Below, in pieces: positions 27,838-38,415 of a stretch of DNA of 64,000 nucleotides (the stretch's first letter is position 1; each line of letters opens with the position of its first letter). Origin of the DNA: Halarcobacter sp. (GTDB taxonomy: Bacteria; Campylobacterota; Campylobacteria; Campylobacterales; Arcobacteraceae). The stretch is taken from the NCBI RefSeq assembly GCF_963675975.1, contig NZ_OY780939.1, positions 1,116,001-1,180,000 of the forward strand, read 5' to 3'. The notes below the pieces were generated by a model, which worked only from the letters and a program-made list of their open reading frames with translations, had not been told where the DNA came from and did no database searches. The position numbers and the translations under genes were made by a program.

Positions 27838-29118
27838 TTAATTTCTAAGTGAGTCTAGAATCTCTTTGAAATTTGGAAATGAAGTTAGAATACAATCTAC
27901 ATCTTCAATATCCATTCCACAAATTAATCCAGCAATAGAAAAACTCATTGCGATTCTATGATCTCCATGTGAATTTATACTTGCTTTATTTAAACTTCCA
28001 CCTGTTATCTCATAACCATCTTCAAATTCTGTATATTCTACACCACATTTTTCTAAGTTAGATACAACAGACTTAATTCTATCTGATTCTTTTACTCTTA
28101 ATTCAGCTGCATTTTTAACTAATGATTTTCCCTTAGCTAAACTCATTGCAATAGATAAAGCTGGTAATTCATCAATTAGCCAAGAGATATGCTCTTCAAC
28201 AACAACACCATTTAATTCTTTATGTTTAACTTCAATATCTCCAATAGGTTCATAAATATTCTCTTTTTCAATAAAGTTAATCTCTACACCCATTTTTTCT
28301 AAGATTTTATATGCTCCAATTCTTGTAGGATTTAAACTTACATTTTTTAGTAAAACTCTACTATTAGGTGTAATTGCAGCTGCAACTGCAAAGAAAAAGG
28401 CAGAACTAGGATCAGTCGGTATTGTTATATTTAGAGGTTTTAAATGACCTTCTAGAGGATGAATATTTATAAACCCTTCATCATCAGTTTCTATTTTTGC
28501 ACCCATACCTTTTAACATTCGCTCCGTATGGTCACGTGTAAGTTCATTTTCTTTATATTTTGATACTCCAGTTGCTCTAAGTGCTGCTAAAATCATAGCT
28601 GATTTAACTTGTGCAGAATCTACAGGAGAAGTGTATACAAAAGGTTTAAGCTCTTTAACACCTCTTATAAAAAGTGGAGCTTTATTTCCATTATCTCGCC
28701 CATCGATATTTGCACCAATACTTCTTAAAGGGTCAGCAACTCTTTTCATAGGTCTTTCTCTTAAGTATTTATCACCTGTTAGAGTAAATGCTCCATCAAT
28801 AGAAGCTAAAAGACCACAAAATAGTCTCATTCCAGTTCCTGCATTCCCACAGTCTAAAACATCTTTTGGCTCTTTTAATTCTTTTGTTGGAGTAATTTCA
28901 ACATATTTTCCATCTCTAACAACTTTTGCTCCAAGTTGTTCAACGATACTTAAAGAGTTTAATGTATCTTCAGCTGTTAAGAAGTTGTTTATATGCGATG
29001 TTTCATCTGAAAATATTGAAAACATTGCACATCTATGTGAGATAGATTTATCACTAGCTATAGAATCTATTTCTATATCAAAGGGCTTAGTTAATTTTTC
29101 TATGTTGAAATTTTCCAT
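27838..29118 (-). CDS. aroA: 3-phosphoshikimate 1-carboxyvinyltransferase (EPSP synthase)
   Basis: 426 residues. Conserved sites include SDKSISHR (about 23-30), [12 protein letters not shown] (about 88-99), the LRERPM loop and [14 protein letters not shown]. AroA condenses shikimate-3-phosphate with phosphoenolpyruvate in aromatic amino acid synthesis. The NAGTG loop is intact. It sits between pheT and ispH on the same strand with about 110-base gaps on each side, so it may have its own control. Confidence 0.97.
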   Translation of the reverse strand: MENFNIEKLTKPFDIEIDSIASDKSISHRCAMFSIFSDETSHINNFLTAEDTLNSLSIVEQLGAKVVRDGKYVEITPTKELKEPKDVLDCGNAGTGMRLFCGLLASIDGAFTLTGDKYLRERPMKRVADPLRSIGANIDGRDNGNKAPLFIRGVKELKPFVYTSPVDSAQVKSAMILAALRATGVSKYKENELTRDHTERMLKGMGAKIETDDEGFINIHPLEGHLKPLNITIPTDPSSAFFFAVAAAITPNSRVLLKNVSLNPTRIGAYKILEKMGVEINFIEKENIYEPIGDIEVKHKELNGVVVEEHISWLIDELPALSIAMSLAKGKSLVKNAAELRVKESDRIKSVVSNLEKCGVEYTEFEDGYEITGGSLNKASINSHGDHRIAMSFSIAGLICGMDIEDVDCILTSFPNFKEILDSLRN

Positions 29119-29160
29119 TTTTATCCTTAAAAATGTCCATTTTTATGGGACCTTAATTTA

Positions 29161-29231
29161 ATGAATTCTTTTAACACTGGAACAAAAGTCCCAGTTAAAG
29201 AATCAAATCCTAAAGGAGTAACGAGTTACTC
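29161..29231 (-). terminator. Two hairpins between pheT and aroA (terminator or leader)
   Basis: On the minus strand, just after the pheT stop, GAGTAA/TTACTC forms a tight stem (29231-29216). A longer stem follows with arms TTCTTTAACTGG and CCAGTGTTAAAAGAA (about 29208-29165) and a ten-base loop. The second stem is not followed by a T run, so simple termination is not clear; processing or attenuation before aroA is possible. Confidence 0.45.
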
Positions 29232-31559
29232 TTAGTCTCTTAATCCAATTCCAAGTTTTTCATTTAATGCTTCTAAAATATTATTCATAGATGAAGTGAT
29301 ATCTTCCTCTTCTAATGTTTTATCATCATTTTGTAAAACAAATCTAATTGTTAAACTCTCTTTATCTTCAAGTTTTTCATCACTGTATATATCAATTAGA
29401 TTAAATTGTTTTATGTTTTTATCTCCAATTGAATTTATAGTTTTTTTGATTTCACTATATTCCATAGTTTTTGGAACAATAATACTTAAATCTTTTTTTG
29501 AAGCTTGGAATTTTGAATATGTTTCAACTTTTGTTAAATCGTTACAAATTTTATCAAATTCAATCTCTGCTATAAAAGTATCACTTAAATCATAATCATC
29601 TGCAACACTTGGATGTAGTTTTGAAATAAATCCTACTTCTTGACCATCAATTATAATTGAACCATTTTGGTATGGATGAACTAAATCATTAGGTAGTTTC
29701 TTCATTGGTTCTAAATCAAATTTTCCAACTGTATTTAAAACTTTTTTTGCAAATTCAAAAAATTCTATATTTTGAGGTTTACCTGCATTAAAGAAAGATT
29801 CAAGCTCTTTTTGTCCACTAAATACAAATGATATTACACTTTTTTCAACTCTGTTTATATCAAAAACTTTTCCAATTTCAAAAAATGCAGCTGATTTAAA
29901 TCCAAGTTTCATATTATTTGAACAAGCTTCTATAAGATTTAAACTTATAGTAGTTCTAAATGTATCTAACTCTTTTACGATAGGATTTAAAATATCTAAT
30001 GATTCTTTTACTGTATCAATTGAGTATTTTTGAAGTTTTTCTTTATCTGCAAATACATAAGTTACAGTTTCATAAAAACCATTCTCAATTGCTTTAAATC
30101 TTAGTTTGTTTCTTTTGATTAGATTTACTGATGTTGCATTTGTTCTACTTGCTTCATCTATAGCTAAAGGTTTTGCTTTGATATTATCAATACCAATGAT
30201 TCTTACAATCTCTTCTGTAACATCTGCAATATTTTTAATATCATGTCTAAATGCAGGAATTTGTAATGATAATACACCATTTGCTACATCTTTAACAATA
30301 AATCCTAATGAACTTAAAATCTTTTCAATTGTTGCTTTTTCTATATCTTGACCAATAATAGAATTGATTTTATTTACATTTACATCTAAAGTGTGTTTTT
30401 CATTATAATCATTATAAGCTTCTGTACCATTATAAAGTTTTCCACCGGCTTTTGAGATAAGTGAACAGAAAATATCAATACCAAACTCTAAACATGGCTC
30501 ACTTCCCCTTGAAGATCTGTAATATATATCTCCAGTTTTCTTTTTAGTTTCAAAAACTTTTTTTGATAAAAATTCAGGGTCTATATATGTTGCTTCAATA
30601 ATATATTCACTATTTTTGTCATCACTAGTTTTTTCTTGATTTATAGAAATTGTACTTAATTGTTTTTCACCCTCAACGATATCAAACCCTTGAGAATCTT
30701 TCTTAATACTTAATACCGAGATATTGTCATCTTTAGCTTTTAAGTCAGATTTTGCATAAGCATTTAAAATAACACCTGTAGCATGAGTAACATAGTTTAC
30801 AGTATCTCTTAAATCACACTCTTCAAATTTATCTATTATTCCAACTCTTAATTTATATACTAAAGGTAGTTTGAAATCTTCTAATGCTGCAACTTTATAG
30901 ATATATTTGCTATCAATCTCATTTGTACTTTCAACTTCAAGTGTTTGTCCAATTCCTAAATTGTTTAATTCTAAGCTGTATTCTTGCTCAGTTAATGGAA
31001 TATTATAGTATGCAGATAACTCTCTTGCAACGCCATGGATACTTAAACAGTCACCTCTGTTTGCAGTTAATTCTATTTCTATAACATCATCATTAAAAAG
31101 TGGATAATCTTTTAATTCTCTACCAATTACAAGCTCTCCAACTGAAGAGTCTAATTCTAAAATTCCATCATTTAGTTTAGCTAAACCAATCTCTGTAGAT
31201 GAACAAATCATACCATTTGATTCTACACCTCTTAGTTTTGCTTTTTTTATTTTAAAATCATCACCTAATTTACACCCAACAACTGCAACAGGTACAAATT
31301 GCCCAGCATCAACATTTTTAGCACCACAAACAATTTGAACAGTTTCTCCACCAATATCAACTTGACAAATATTTAATTTATCTGCATCAGGGTGTTTCTC
31401 TTTTTCTAAAACTTTTCCAACTACAACTTTAGAAGGTACTCTTTGAAGTTCTAAACTATCAACCTCTAATCCTATAGAGTTTAATGTTTTACAGATATCA
31501 TCTGTAGATATTTTGGAAATATCAACGTATTCTTGTAACCAATTTCTTGTAATAATCAT
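29232..31559 (-). CDS. pheT: Phenylalanine-tRNA ligase beta subunit
   Basis: 775 residues. Domain order: N-terminal tRNA-binding OB domain (about 40-150, with [16 protein letters not shown]), the B3/B4 region, B5 (about 400-470), the core, and the C-terminal FDX-ACB domain that holds the tRNA anticodon stem ([17 protein letters not shown]). It pairs with the alpha subunit as an alpha2-beta2 enzyme charging tRNA-Phe. Its start overlaps the pheS stop by four bases (ATGA). The B3/B4 editing region looks divergent. Confidence 0.96.
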   Translation of the reverse strand: MIITRNWLQEYVDISKISTDDICKTLNSIGLEVDSLELQRVPSKVVVGKVLEKEKHPDADKLNICQVDIGGETVQIVCGAKNVDAGQFVPVAVVGCKLGDDFKIKKAKLRGVESNGMICSSTEIGLAKLNDGILELDSSVGELVIGRELKDYPLFNDDVIEIELTANRGDCLSIHGVARELSAYYNIPLTEQEYSLELNNLGIGQTLEVESTNEIDSKYIYKVAALEDFKLPLVYKLRVGIIDKFEECDLRDTVNYVTHATGVILNAYAKSDLKAKDDNISVLSIKKDSQGFDIVEGEKQLSTISINQEKTSDDKNSEYIIEATYIDPEFLSKKVFETKKKTGDIYYRSSRGSEPCLEFGIDIFCSLISKAGGKLYNGTEAYNDYNEKHTLDVNVNKINSIIGQDIEKATIEKILSSLGFIVKDVANGVLSLQIPAFRHDIKNIADVTEEIVRIIGIDNIKAKPLAIDEASRTNATSVNLIKRNKLRFKAIENGFYETVTYVFADKEKLQKYSIDTVKESLDILNPIVKELDTFRTTISLNLIEACSNNMKLGFKSAAFFEIGKVFDINRVEKSVISFVFSGQKELESFFNAGKPQNIEFFEFAKKVLNTVGKFDLEPMKKLPNDLVHPYQNGSIIIDGQEVGFISKLHPSVADDYDLSDTFIAEIEFDKICNDLTKVETYSKFQASKKDLSIIVPKTMEYSEIKKTINSIGDKNIKQFNLIDIYSDEKLEDKESLTIRFVLQNDDKTLEEEDITSSMNNILEALNEKLGIGLRD

Positions 31560-32548
31560 TTAAACTGTCCTAATAATCTTAAATCACTTTCAAATAAAGA
31601 TCTTAAGTCTCCAATATTGTGCGTTAACATTGCAACTCTTTCTATTCCTAAACCAAATGCATATCCTGATTTATTTTCGTATCCAACTGCATCAAATACA
31701 TTTTGATCTACAACTCCACAACCAAGTATTTCTAGCCATCCTGTATGTGAACAAACTCTACATCCGTCTCCACCACAAAATACACATGAGATATCAACTT
31801 CTGCTGAAGGTTCTGTAAAAGGGAAAAATGATGGTCTAAATCTAACATCAACTTCTCCAAACATATGATGTAAAAATTCAACTAATACATGTTTTAAGTT
31901 GGCAAATGAGATTTTATCTGCATCATCAACTACTAATGCTTCAATTTGGTGAAACATTGGAGTGTGTGTAATATCATAATCTCTTCTAAAAACTGTACCT
32001 GGAGCAATCATTCTAATTGGAGTTGGCTGAGATAACATAGTTCTAATTTGAACAGGTGATGTATGTGTTCTTAAAAGTGAAAAATCTTTATTATAAAAAG
32101 TATCCTGCATATCCCTTGCCGGATGGTACTTTGGAAGATTTAATGCTTCAAAGTTATGGAAATCATCTTCTACTAATGGTCCCTCTTCAACAGAGAAGTT
32201 TAGATTTTGAAAATATGTTACTATTCTATCCATTGTATCAATTACAGGATGCACCGCACCTGATGTGATTTCATTATTAAATCTTGTTACATCTATTTTA
32301 TCATCTTTTAATTTTGCTTCTAATGCTTCTTTTTCTAAAACAATTTTTTTATTTTCTAAAGCTTCTGTTATTTGTGCTTTTTGTTTATTTAAATTTGCTG
32401 CAAAATCTTTTTTCTCAGGACCTGGTATATCCTTCATTTTTGCAAATTGTGCAGTAATTACACCTTTTTTTCCTAATGTTTCCACTCTTAAGTTCTCTAA
32501 AACTTGGAGTGAATCAGCGTTATCTATTTTTTCTAGCCATTCAGTCAC
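31556..32548 (-). CDS. pheS: Phenylalanine-tRNA ligase alpha subunit
   Basis: 330 residues starting with GTG at 32548 behind a strong GGGGAGA. Class II synthetase motifs are present: motif 1 around [14 protein letters not shown], motif 2 around [18 protein letters not shown] and motif 3 [10 protein letters not shown] near the C-terminus. An N-terminal helical arm (1-80) binds tRNA. A CxxC...C cluster ([13 protein letters not shown], about 262-274) may hold zinc, an insertion I do not recall in all PheS proteins. It is coupled to pheT. Confidence 0.97.
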   Translation of the reverse strand: MTEWLEKIDNADSLQVLENLRVETLGKKGVITAQFAKMKDIPGPEKKDFAANLNKQKAQITEALENKKIVLEKEALEAKLKDDKIDVTRFNNEITSGAVHPVIDTMDRIVTYFQNLNFSVEEGPLVEDDFHNFEALNLPKYHPARDMQDTFYNKDFSLLRTHTSPVQIRTMLSQPTPIRMIAPGTVFRRDYDITHTPMFHQIEALVVDDADKISFANLKHVLVEFLHHMFGEVDVRFRPSFFPFTEPSAEVDISCVFCGGDGCRVCSHTGWLEILGCGVVDQNVFDAVGYENKSGYAFGLGIERVAMLTHNIGDLRSLFESDLRLLGQFK

Positions 32549-32599
32549 TACTAGTTTCTCCCCTGATTTTTATATGTTTATTTGTTGTTAATTTTTGGG

Positions 32600-32635
32600 A
32601 TTATACTTAAAAATTTATTAGAGTTTGGTTATAAT
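32600..32635. promoter_or_regulatory. Divergent promoter region for pheST (-) and the HIT gene (+)
   Basis: TATAAT occurs on the minus strand at 32605-32600 (52 bases before the pheS GTG) and on the plus strand at 32630-32635 (28 bases before the HIT-family ATG). Both are in a 115-base A/T-rich gap between divergent genes, so each is a likely -10 box. Confidence 0.55.
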
Positions 32636-32663
32636 TTTTTTTAAACTAGGTAAAGGAAAATAG

Positions 32664-32993
32664 ATGTGTATTTTTTGTAAAATCGTAAAAGGTGAGATCC
32701 CTAATCAAACTGTACTTGAAGATGAAAATTTTTTAGCATTTAATGATATTAATCCAGCTAGAAAAGTTCACGTATTAGTTATTCCAAAAGAGCATTATGA
32801 TTCTTTTGATGTAATTCCTCCAAAAGTGATGAGTAATATGACAGAGTTTATTCATAAAGTTGTTTCAAAACTTGGAATAAAAGAGTCTGGATATAGAATG
32901 ATTACAAATATTGGTAGTGATGGAGGGCAAGAAGTACCCCATTTACATTTTCATATATTAGGTGGAGAGCCAGTTGGCAAACTAGTTAGATAA
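32664..32993 (+). CDS. HIT family nucleotide-binding protein (HinT-like)
   Basis: 109 residues: CIFCKIVKGEIP at the N-terminus, FNDINPARKVHVLVIPKEH in the middle and the histidine triad PHLHFHILGG near the C-terminus. HinT-type proteins hydrolyse purine phosphoramidates and acyl-AMP adducts. A zinc site from the N-terminal CxxC and a later His is typical. It is a lone plus-strand gene between minus-strand operons, with AAAGGAAA as ribosome binding site; the terminator overlaps its stop. Confidence 0.93.
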   Translation: MCIFCKIVKGEIPNQTVLEDENFLAFNDINPARKVHVLVIPKEHYDSFDVIPPKVMSNMTEFIHKVVSKLGIKESGYRMITNIGSDGGQEVPHLHFHILGGEPVGKLVR

Positions 32994-33018
32994 GAGTTGT
33001 AGTTAAACTACAATTCTT
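32992..33018. terminator. Bidirectional terminator overlapping two stop codons
   Basis: AAGAGTTGTAGT, a TAA loop and ACTACAATTCTT form a 12-base inverted repeat with one mismatch. The left arm includes the last bases of the HIT gene stop and the right arm reaches the accA stop, so one compact hairpin serves both convergent genes. Confidence 0.75.
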
Positions 33019-33961
33019 ATTTTGTATCTTCTTGAAATTTTCCTAAATTCATTAGTTTTTCATATTTCATTTGAAGTCTTTGAGCAGGTGTTAATTGTTT
33101 TAATTCTTCTAGAGTAGTCAAGAAATAATCACCTAAAGCTTTAATAGCTTCCTCTTTTTTTCTATGTCCACCAATTAGTGGCTCATTTATTACATCGTCA
33201 ATTAGTTCTAAATCTTTTAAAGCTTCAGCTGTAATTTTTAAAGCATTAGCAGCAGTTTCAACTTTTGCTGGATCATTCCATAAAATTGCACTACAACCTT
33301 CTGGAGAAATAACTGCATAAACAGAGTATCTCATCATTGCTAATTTATCCGCTACAGAAATAGCAAGAGCTCCACCTGAACCACCTTCTCCAATTACAAC
33401 AGAGATAGTTGGAGTAGTTAAATCAGAAAACTCATAAAGGTTTTTTGCAATAGCTTCAGATTGATTTCTCTCTTCTGCTCCAAGTCCTGGATATGCACCC
33501 GGAGTGTCAACTAACATTAAGATTGGAATATTAAACTTTTCAGCCATTTTTGCAGCTCTTAAAGCTTTTCTATAACCTTCAGGATTAGGCATACCAAAAT
33601 TTCTTTTTAGTTTATTTTTAGTACCTCTACCTTTTTGTTCTCCAATAACCATTACTTTTTCTTTACCAATATAACCTAAGTAACAAACTATTGCATTATC
33701 ATCATTGAAGTGTCTATCCCCATGAATCTCATAATAGTTTGTCATTAAACCTCTAACATAGTCTAAGGCATAAGGTCTATCTGGATGACGCGCAAGTTGA
33801 AGCTTTTGATAATCGTTTAAATTTTTAAATGTTTTTTCAACTTCTTTTTCCAGTTTTTTTTCTAATATTTCAGCTGCATGGTCATCTGATTTTGTCCTTG
33901 CAATTGTAATATCTTCTTCTAGTTTTTTGATTTTATCTTCAAAGTCTAAATATGTTGCCAA
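33017..33961 (-). CDS. accA: Acetyl-CoA carboxylase carboxyltransferase subunit alpha
   Basis: 314 residues starting with TTG at 33961 after AAGGGAT. Conserved features: the N-terminal helical arm [67 protein letters not shown] and [11 protein letters not shown]. AccA with AccD moves carboxyl from biotin to acetyl-CoA to give malonyl-CoA, the first step of fatty acid synthesis. It is the last gene of the fabG-acpP-fabF-accA cluster. Confidence 0.97.
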   Translation of the reverse strand: MATYLDFEDKIKKLEEDITIARTKSDDHAAEILEKKLEKEVEKTFKNLNDYQKLQLARHPDRPYALDYVRGLMTNYYEIHGDRHFNDDNAIVCYLGYIGKEKVMVIGEQKGRGTKNKLKRNFGMPNPEGYRKALRAAKMAEKFNIPILMLVDTPGAYPGLGAEERNQSEAIAKNLYEFSDLTTPTISVVIGEGGSGGALAISVADKLAMMRYSVYAVISPEGCSAILWNDPAKVETAANALKITAEALKDLELIDDVINEPLIGGHRKKEEAIKALGDYFLTTLEELKQLTPAQRLQMKYEKLMNLGKFQEDTK

Positions 33962-33984
33962 ATTAATATCCCTTTTAGGCTCTA

Positions 33985-35244
33985 CTACTTATTATATTTT
34001 TTAAAAATTATTGAGCCATTTGTTCCACCAAAACCAAAGTTATTACTCATAACAATGTCTAATGTAGCTTCTCTTGCTGTATCAGGTACATAGTCTAAAG
34101 TACACTCTTCATCTTGGTTTTGAATGTTTATTGTTGGAGGAATTATTCCTTCAGTTAATGCTTTTATAGCAAAAATTGCTTCAATTGCACCAGCTGCACC
34201 TAAGCAGTGTCCAATTTGTCCTTTTGTTGAAGTAACTGGAGGACAATTTTCAATTCCGTTAAATAGTTCCACTATTGCTTTTGATTCATTAACATCACCA
34301 ACTGGTGTAGATGTTCCATGTGTATTTACATAATCAACTTTAATATCTTCACCAATTACACTTTTAGCCATGTTTAAAGCAGCTTTCATTGCTCTTAATG
34401 GTCCATCCATAACTGGTGCTGTAATATGGTTTGCATCTGCACTTTCACCAATACCAATAATCTCACAATAGATTTTTGCACCTCTTGCTAATGCTGAGTC
34501 TAAGTCTTCAACCACTAATGCTCCAGCACCTTCACCCATAACAAATCCATCTCTATCTTTGTCAAATGGTCTAGATGCAGTTTTAGGATCATCATTTCTT
34601 GTTGATAAGGCTTTCATTGCTGCAAAACCACCAACTCCAGCACCACAAATAGCACTTTCTGCCCCAACTACTAAAATTCTATCTGCACCATTAGTCATAA
34701 TAGTTTTTACAGCGTCAGCTAAAGCATGAGTTGATGCTGCACATGCAGTTACATGGGATAATGATGGACCTTTTAAACCATGTTCAATTGAAATAAATCC
34801 ACCAAGCATATTTACTAATGAAGATGGAATAAAGAATGGTGAAATTCTTTTTGGTCCTCTATTTTCACAAACTACAGAGTTTTTTTCAATAGTTGATAAT
34901 CCACCAATACCTGAAGCTGAAATAATACCAAATCTATCCGCAATAGAGTCTTCAACTTTTTTATTTTCACCTGTAACATATCCAGAGTCAATCATTGCTT
35001 CTAATGCTGCTTTAATTCCTAATTGAATAAATCTATCAGCTTTTTTTACCTCTTTTTTATCCATAACTGTAGTAGGATCGAAATCTTTAACTTCAGCTGC
35101 TATTTGTACAGAATAATTGCTTGCATCAAAAAGTGAAATTTTATCAACACCACATTCCCCTGCAACTACAGCTTTAAAAGAATCTTCTACACAATGTCCT
35201 ACAGAATTAATCGTACCAAGACCAGTTATTACAACTCTTTTCAT
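33985..35244 (-). CDS. fabF: 3-oxoacyl-ACP synthase II (KAS II)
   Basis: 419 residues from the ATG at 35244, chosen because it follows GGAGC at good spacing and begins [10 protein letters not shown] as FabF does; a longer frame from 35280 is not supported. The catalytic Cys is in TACAAST and the two His are in [11 protein letters not shown] and [12 protein letters not shown]. FabF condenses malonyl-ACP with acyl-ACP and controls the unsaturated C16 to C18 step. It lies between acpP and accA, but the acpP terminator and a 130-base gap precede it. Confidence 0.97.
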   Translation of the reverse strand: MKRVVITGLGTINSVGHCVEDSFKAVVAGECGVDKISLFDASNYSVQIAAEVKDFDPTTVMDKKEVKKADRFIQLGIKAALEAMIDSGYVTGENKKVEDSIADRFGIISASGIGGLSTIEKNSVVCENRGPKRISPFFIPSSLVNMLGGFISIEHGLKGPSLSHVTACAASTHALADAVKTIMTNGADRILVVGAESAICGAGVGGFAAMKALSTRNDDPKTASRPFDKDRDGFVMGEGAGALVVEDLDSALARGAKIYCEIIGIGESADANHITAPVMDGPLRAMKAALNMAKSVIGEDIKVDYVNTHGTSTPVGDVNESKAIVELFNGIENCPPVTSTKGQIGHCLGAAGAIEAIFAIKALTEGIIPPTINIQNQDEECTLDYVPDTAREATLDIVMSNNFGFGGTNGSIIFKKYNK

Positions 35245-35321
35245 CACATATGCTCCAAAATAAATATTTATATAATTCAATTTTTAAAAAAAAATTCAAC
35301 AATACAAATAAAAAAAAGATA

Positions 35322-35350
35322 GAAAAAAAGCCAGTACAAAATACTGGCTT
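35322..35350 (-). terminator. Terminator after acpP
   Basis: Minus strand AAGCCAGTA, a five-base loop and TACTGGCTT, followed by seven T. It starts 25 bases after the acpP stop. It is perfect over nine pairs and would end or thin the transcript before fabF, allowing high acpP expression relative to fabF. Confidence 0.88.
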
Positions 35351-35374
35351 ATAGTTTTTTAATAAAGCGTTAAA

Positions 35375-35605
35375 TTACGCGTTATCTTCGATGTATTTAA
35401 TAGCATCAGCTACAGTTAAAATACCTTCTGCATCTTCATCAGGGATCTCAATATCGAACTTTTCTTCTAAAGCCATAACTAATTCAACAACGTCTAAAGA
35501 GTCAGCACCTAAGTCCTCGATGAATTTTGATTCCTCTTTAACTTCAGCTGGATCACAATCAAGTTGCTCAACTACTACTTCTTTTACATCATCTAATAAT
35601 GCCAT
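35375..35605 (-). CDS. acpP: Acyl carrier protein
   Basis: 76 residues from the ATG at 35605, behind AAAGGA; the longest frame begins ten codons earlier without support. The phosphopantetheine site is Ser36 in [16 protein letters not shown]. It is highly acidic, as expected. AcpP carries growing acyl chains for fatty acid and lipid A synthesis. It has its own -10 box (35641-35636, minus) and a strong terminator, so it is likely expressed far above its neighbours. Confidence 0.97.
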   Translation of the reverse strand: MALLDDVKEVVVEQLDCDPAEVKEESKFIEDLGADSLDVVELVMALEEKFDIEIPDEDAEGILTVADAIKYIEDNA

Positions 35606-35635
35606 ATTTTTTTCCTTTAATAAAATTATCGCCAA

Positions 35636-35641
35636 ATTATA
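35636..35641 (-). promoter_or_regulatory. Probable -10 box for acpP
   Basis: TATAAT on the minus strand 31 bases upstream of the acpP ATG, in the short gap after fabG. The upstream sequence is T-rich as in Campylobacterota promoters. Confidence 0.6.
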
Positions 35642-35667
35642 TCACAAAAAGATTTAATTAATCTTTT

Positions 35668-36411
35668 TTAAACATATAATCCACCATTTACTTTTAATAT
35701 TTCACCAGTTATATATGATGAATGATCACTCAGTAAAAACGCTACAGCATCGGCTATTTCTTTAGGTTGACCAAATCTACTTAATGGAATATTTTTCTCA
35801 TATTCTGCTTTAACTTCATCTTTTAATTCATCAGTCATATCTGTTTGAATAAAACCTGGTGTAACCGCATTGTATCTTATACCTCTTGCAGCTGCTTCTT
35901 TAGCAAAAGATTTAGTCATTGCATTTAATCCACCCTTAGAAGCAGAATAATTTGTTTGACCAGGATTTCCCATTTCACCAACAATTGAAGAGATATTTAC
36001 AATTGAACCAAATCTTTTTTTACCCATATTTTTTAGAGCTGCTTTACAACCTATAAATGCTGATGTTAAGTTTGCAGAAATAACATCATTAAAATCCTCT
36101 ACAGACATTCTTAAAGCTAATTTATCCCTTGTAATTCCTGCATTATTAACTAGATATGAAATTTCACCATCTGCATCTATAATTGTTTTAATAGCATTGT
36201 TAAATTCATCTTCTTTTGTTACATCGGCTTTAACAATCGCAGCTTTTCCACCTTTAGCTTCAATTTCAGCTTTAATAGCTTCAGCAGCCTCTGCGCCACT
36301 TCTATAATTAATCCAAACTTTTAGTCCAAAATCAGCAAGAGTTTTTGCAATCTCTGCACCAATTCCTCTACTTGCACCTGTTACTAATACATTAGATCCA
36401 GTAAATTTCAT
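35668..36411 (-). CDS. fabG: 3-oxoacyl-ACP reductase
   Basis: 247 residues, a classical short-chain dehydrogenase. NADPH binding: TGASRGIGAEIA (about 11-22). Catalytic residues: Ser in VNISSIVG, Tyr and Lys in YSASKGG (about 155-161), and Asn in LVNNAGI. It reduces 3-oxoacyl-ACP in each elongation cycle. It is first in the fab cluster here; two TATAAT boxes lie within 40 bases upstream. Confidence 0.96.
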   Translation of the reverse strand: MKFTGSNVLVTGASRGIGAEIAKTLADFGLKVWINYRSGAEAAEAIKAEIEAKGGKAAIVKADVTKEDEFNNAIKTIIDADGEISYLVNNAGITRDKLALRMSVEDFNDVISANLTSAFIGCKAALKNMGKKRFGSIVNISSIVGEMGNPGQTNYSASKGGLNAMTKSFAKEAAARGIRYNAVTPGFIQTDMTDELKDEVKAEYEKNIPLSRFGQPKEIADAVAFLLSDHSSYITGEILKVNGGLYV

Positions 36412-36448
36412 TTAAATCCTTTTGAAAATTATAATCTTTAAAATATAC

Positions 36449-36454
36449 ATTATA
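36449..36454 (-). promoter_or_regulatory. Probable -10 box for fabG
   Basis: TATAAT on the minus strand 38 bases upstream of fabG; a second TATAAT lies closer to the gene (about 36433-36428). Both are in the 54-base gap after queE. Confidence 0.5.
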
Positions 36455-36465
36455 GCTACAATTAG

Positions 36466-37215
36466 CTAAACACCTCTTTTATTGTCCCAAACCCTTATAT
36501 GAAGCCTATCACAATATTTGTAACCTTTTTCTATAGCCATATCTATCACAGCTTCACTATTTTCATTTATTTGTGCAGCTGTATCTCCCATAGGCATAAG
36601 ATAAACTTCTGCTTTAGGAATTTCATTTACAATATTATCAATCTCTTTTGTAGCTTCTTTTATAAATTTTTTATCAATAACAAATTTTAGATAAGAATCT
36701 TTTGTATTCTCTAATATTTTTGTTAAAGTATTGTTATTTATTCTCTTTTTTATAGGTTCTAAAGAGTTAGATAGTTTAACACTCATAGAAAAAAGAATCT
36801 CTTTTTGGTATTCTTTTGTAAACTCAATATCCAAAGATGCATTGGTTTCAATTGTGATTTTATAATTATTTTCTATATAGTATTTTAAAAGTGACTGAAA
36901 CTCTTCATTGTTCCAATATAGAAGTGGCTCACCACCTGTAATAACAATATCAACGTTGTAGTTAGGTTTTAACTCTTCTACTTTTTTTATAATATCTTCT
37001 GTAGACATTTTATGCCATTGATCTTTAAAAGCTGTATCAACTGCATAATATGAATCACAAGAACATTTTTTTATACCACTAGGAGTTTCATATTCAACAT
37101 TGAAACCAACACATTTCATATTACATTTACCAAAACGTATAAATATTGAAGGTGTCCCTACTAGTTTTCCTTCACCTTGAATAGTAGGGCCAAAAATCTC
37201 ATTTATCTCAAGCAT
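36466..37215 (-). CDS. queE: 7-carboxy-7-deazaguanine synthase (QueE)
   Basis: 249 residues from the ATG at 37215, beginning MLEINEIFGPTIQGEG, the QueE signature start; an ATG 11 codons earlier is inside queD. QueE is a radical-SAM enzyme making the 7-deazaguanine core of queuosine. Its cluster cysteines are unusual: FGKCNMKC, then about 15 residues, then CSCD, instead of a compact CxxxCxxC. VDIVITGGEPLL, the GGE SAM-binding motif, is intact. It overlaps queD by 8 bases. Confidence 0.9.
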   Translation of the reverse strand: MLEINEIFGPTIQGEGKLVGTPSIFIRFGKCNMKCVGFNVEYETPSGIKKCSCDSYYAVDTAFKDQWHKMSTEDIIKKVEELKPNYNVDIVITGGEPLLYWNNEEFQSLLKYYIENNYKITIETNASLDIEFTKEYQKEILFSMSVKLSNSLEPIKKRINNNTLTKILENTKDSYLKFVIDKKFIKEATKEIDNIVNEIPKAEVYLMPMGDTAAQINENSEAVIDMAIEKGYKYCDRLHIRVWDNKRGV

Positions 37216-37741
37216 ACACGTGGCTTTTACTTTTTGGTGTTTCTGCAAACTCTACACTGGCAACTTTTATACCAATCTTTTTCATCTTTTTTGAAGCTAT
37301 TTGTAAAAACCATGCTGAAAGGTTTTCACTAGTTGGTACAAAATCAACTAAAACATAACCCTCATACATCTCTTTTATATGAGCTGGTTCATTTTTGATT
37401 TTTGTTAAGTCAACTAATTTATAACCCTCTTCAAATTCTAGTAATTCATTTTTCTCATAGTGTGGAAGTAGAGTTTCAAAAAGTGGATCATTTATATCTA
37501 TAATAAACTTATGGTCTAAAACATCATCTAAAAATTGTTTAAACCAATTTAGGTGTTTAAAATCTGTCACCATTCCATTTTTTAACTCACTAGCTTCAAG
37601 AAATATTTTTATTTTACCTTGATGTCCATGTAGATGTCTACACTTTAAACAAGGATCAAGAGAGTAATCTGGATTTAACTCCTGAGACCAAACTCTATGA
37701 CCATAACAAAAGTCAAATGATTTAGATATTTTCCAAGTCAA
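37208..37741 (-). CDS. queD: 6-carboxy-5,6,7,8-tetrahydropterin synthase (QueD)
   Basis: 177 residues starting with TTG at 37741, three bases after queC. Family features: the N-terminal FDFCYGHRVW with the catalytic Cys and zinc His, the zinc pair in CRHLHGHQGK, DFKHLNWF and LDHKFII. It is longer than usual because of an insert (about 95-130) and has the CLKC pair ahead of the HLHGH motif. QueD converts dihydroneopterin triphosphate to carboxytetrahydropterin for QueE. Confidence 0.9.
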   Translation of the reverse strand: MTWKISKSFDFCYGHRVWSQELNPDYSLDPCLKCRHLHGHQGKIKIFLEASELKNGMVTDFKHLNWFKQFLDDVLDHKFIIDINDPLFETLLPHYEKNELLEFEEGYKLVDLTKIKNEPAHIKEMYEGYVLVDFVPTSENLSAWFLQIASKKMKKIGIKVASVEFAETPKSKSHVYA

Positions 37742-37743
37742 AA

Positions 37744-38415
37744 TTATGCCTTATATGGTATTGGGTCAGTTGCATTTGCTTCTTTAAAACCATTAAGTCT
37801 TAGTCTACAAGAATCACAAACTCCACAAGCTTCTTCTTCCTCTTTATAACATGACCAAGTGTGTTCTAAAGGAACATTTAATTTAATAGCTTCTTTTACA
37901 ATATCACTTTTCATAAGTTTAACTAGTGGGGTTTTTATCTCTAGTTTTGTTGATTCTTTTGTTCCTTCATTTATGGCCCCAGTCATTTTTGATATAAATG
38001 AGTCAGTACAATCTGGATACCCAGAACTATCCTCTTCAACAACACCTATAAAAAGAGCTTGGGCTTCCTCTTTTTCTGCAATTGCGCTGGCAATTGATAA
38101 GAAAATACCATTTCTAAAAGGTACATATGTTATAGGAACACCAGGTTTTACACCTTCTGTTGGAACATCAATATTTTTATCAGTTAAGGCACTAGCTCCA
38201 ATTTGAGAAAAAAATGGAATATCAATTTCATATTTTTCTTTTATCTCTAAATCTTCACAGATATTTCTAAACGCTTGAAGCTCTCTTCTTTCTGTTCTTT
38301 GTCCGTAGTTGAAATGAACTGCAATAATATCATAGCCCTCATTTTTTGCTATGTATGATGCTAAAGTTGAGTCCATTCCTCCACTTAATATACAAACTGC
38401 TTTTTTATTGTTCAT
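37744..38415 (-). CDS. queC: 7-cyano-7-deazaguanine synthase (QueC)
   Basis: 223 residues. PP-loop SGGMDSTLA (about 11-19) binds ATP; the zinc site is the C-terminal CYKEEEEACGVCDSCRLR. QueC forms the nitrile preQ0 from carboxy-deazaguanine. Order queC-queD-queE on one transcript completes the preQ0 branch of queuosine synthesis, missing only queF and tgt in this window. Its start lies inside the end of moeA. Confidence 0.95.
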   Translation of the reverse strand: MNNKKAVCILSGGMDSTLASYIAKNEGYDIIAVHFNYGQRTERRELQAFRNICEDLEIKEKYEIDIPFFSQIGASALTDKNIDVPTEGVKPGVPITYVPFRNGIFLSIASAIAEKEEAQALFIGVVEEDSSGYPDCTDSFISKMTGAINEGTKESTKLEIKTPLVKLMKSDIVKEAIKLNVPLEHTWSCYKEEEEACGVCDSCRLRLNGFKEANATDPIPYKA

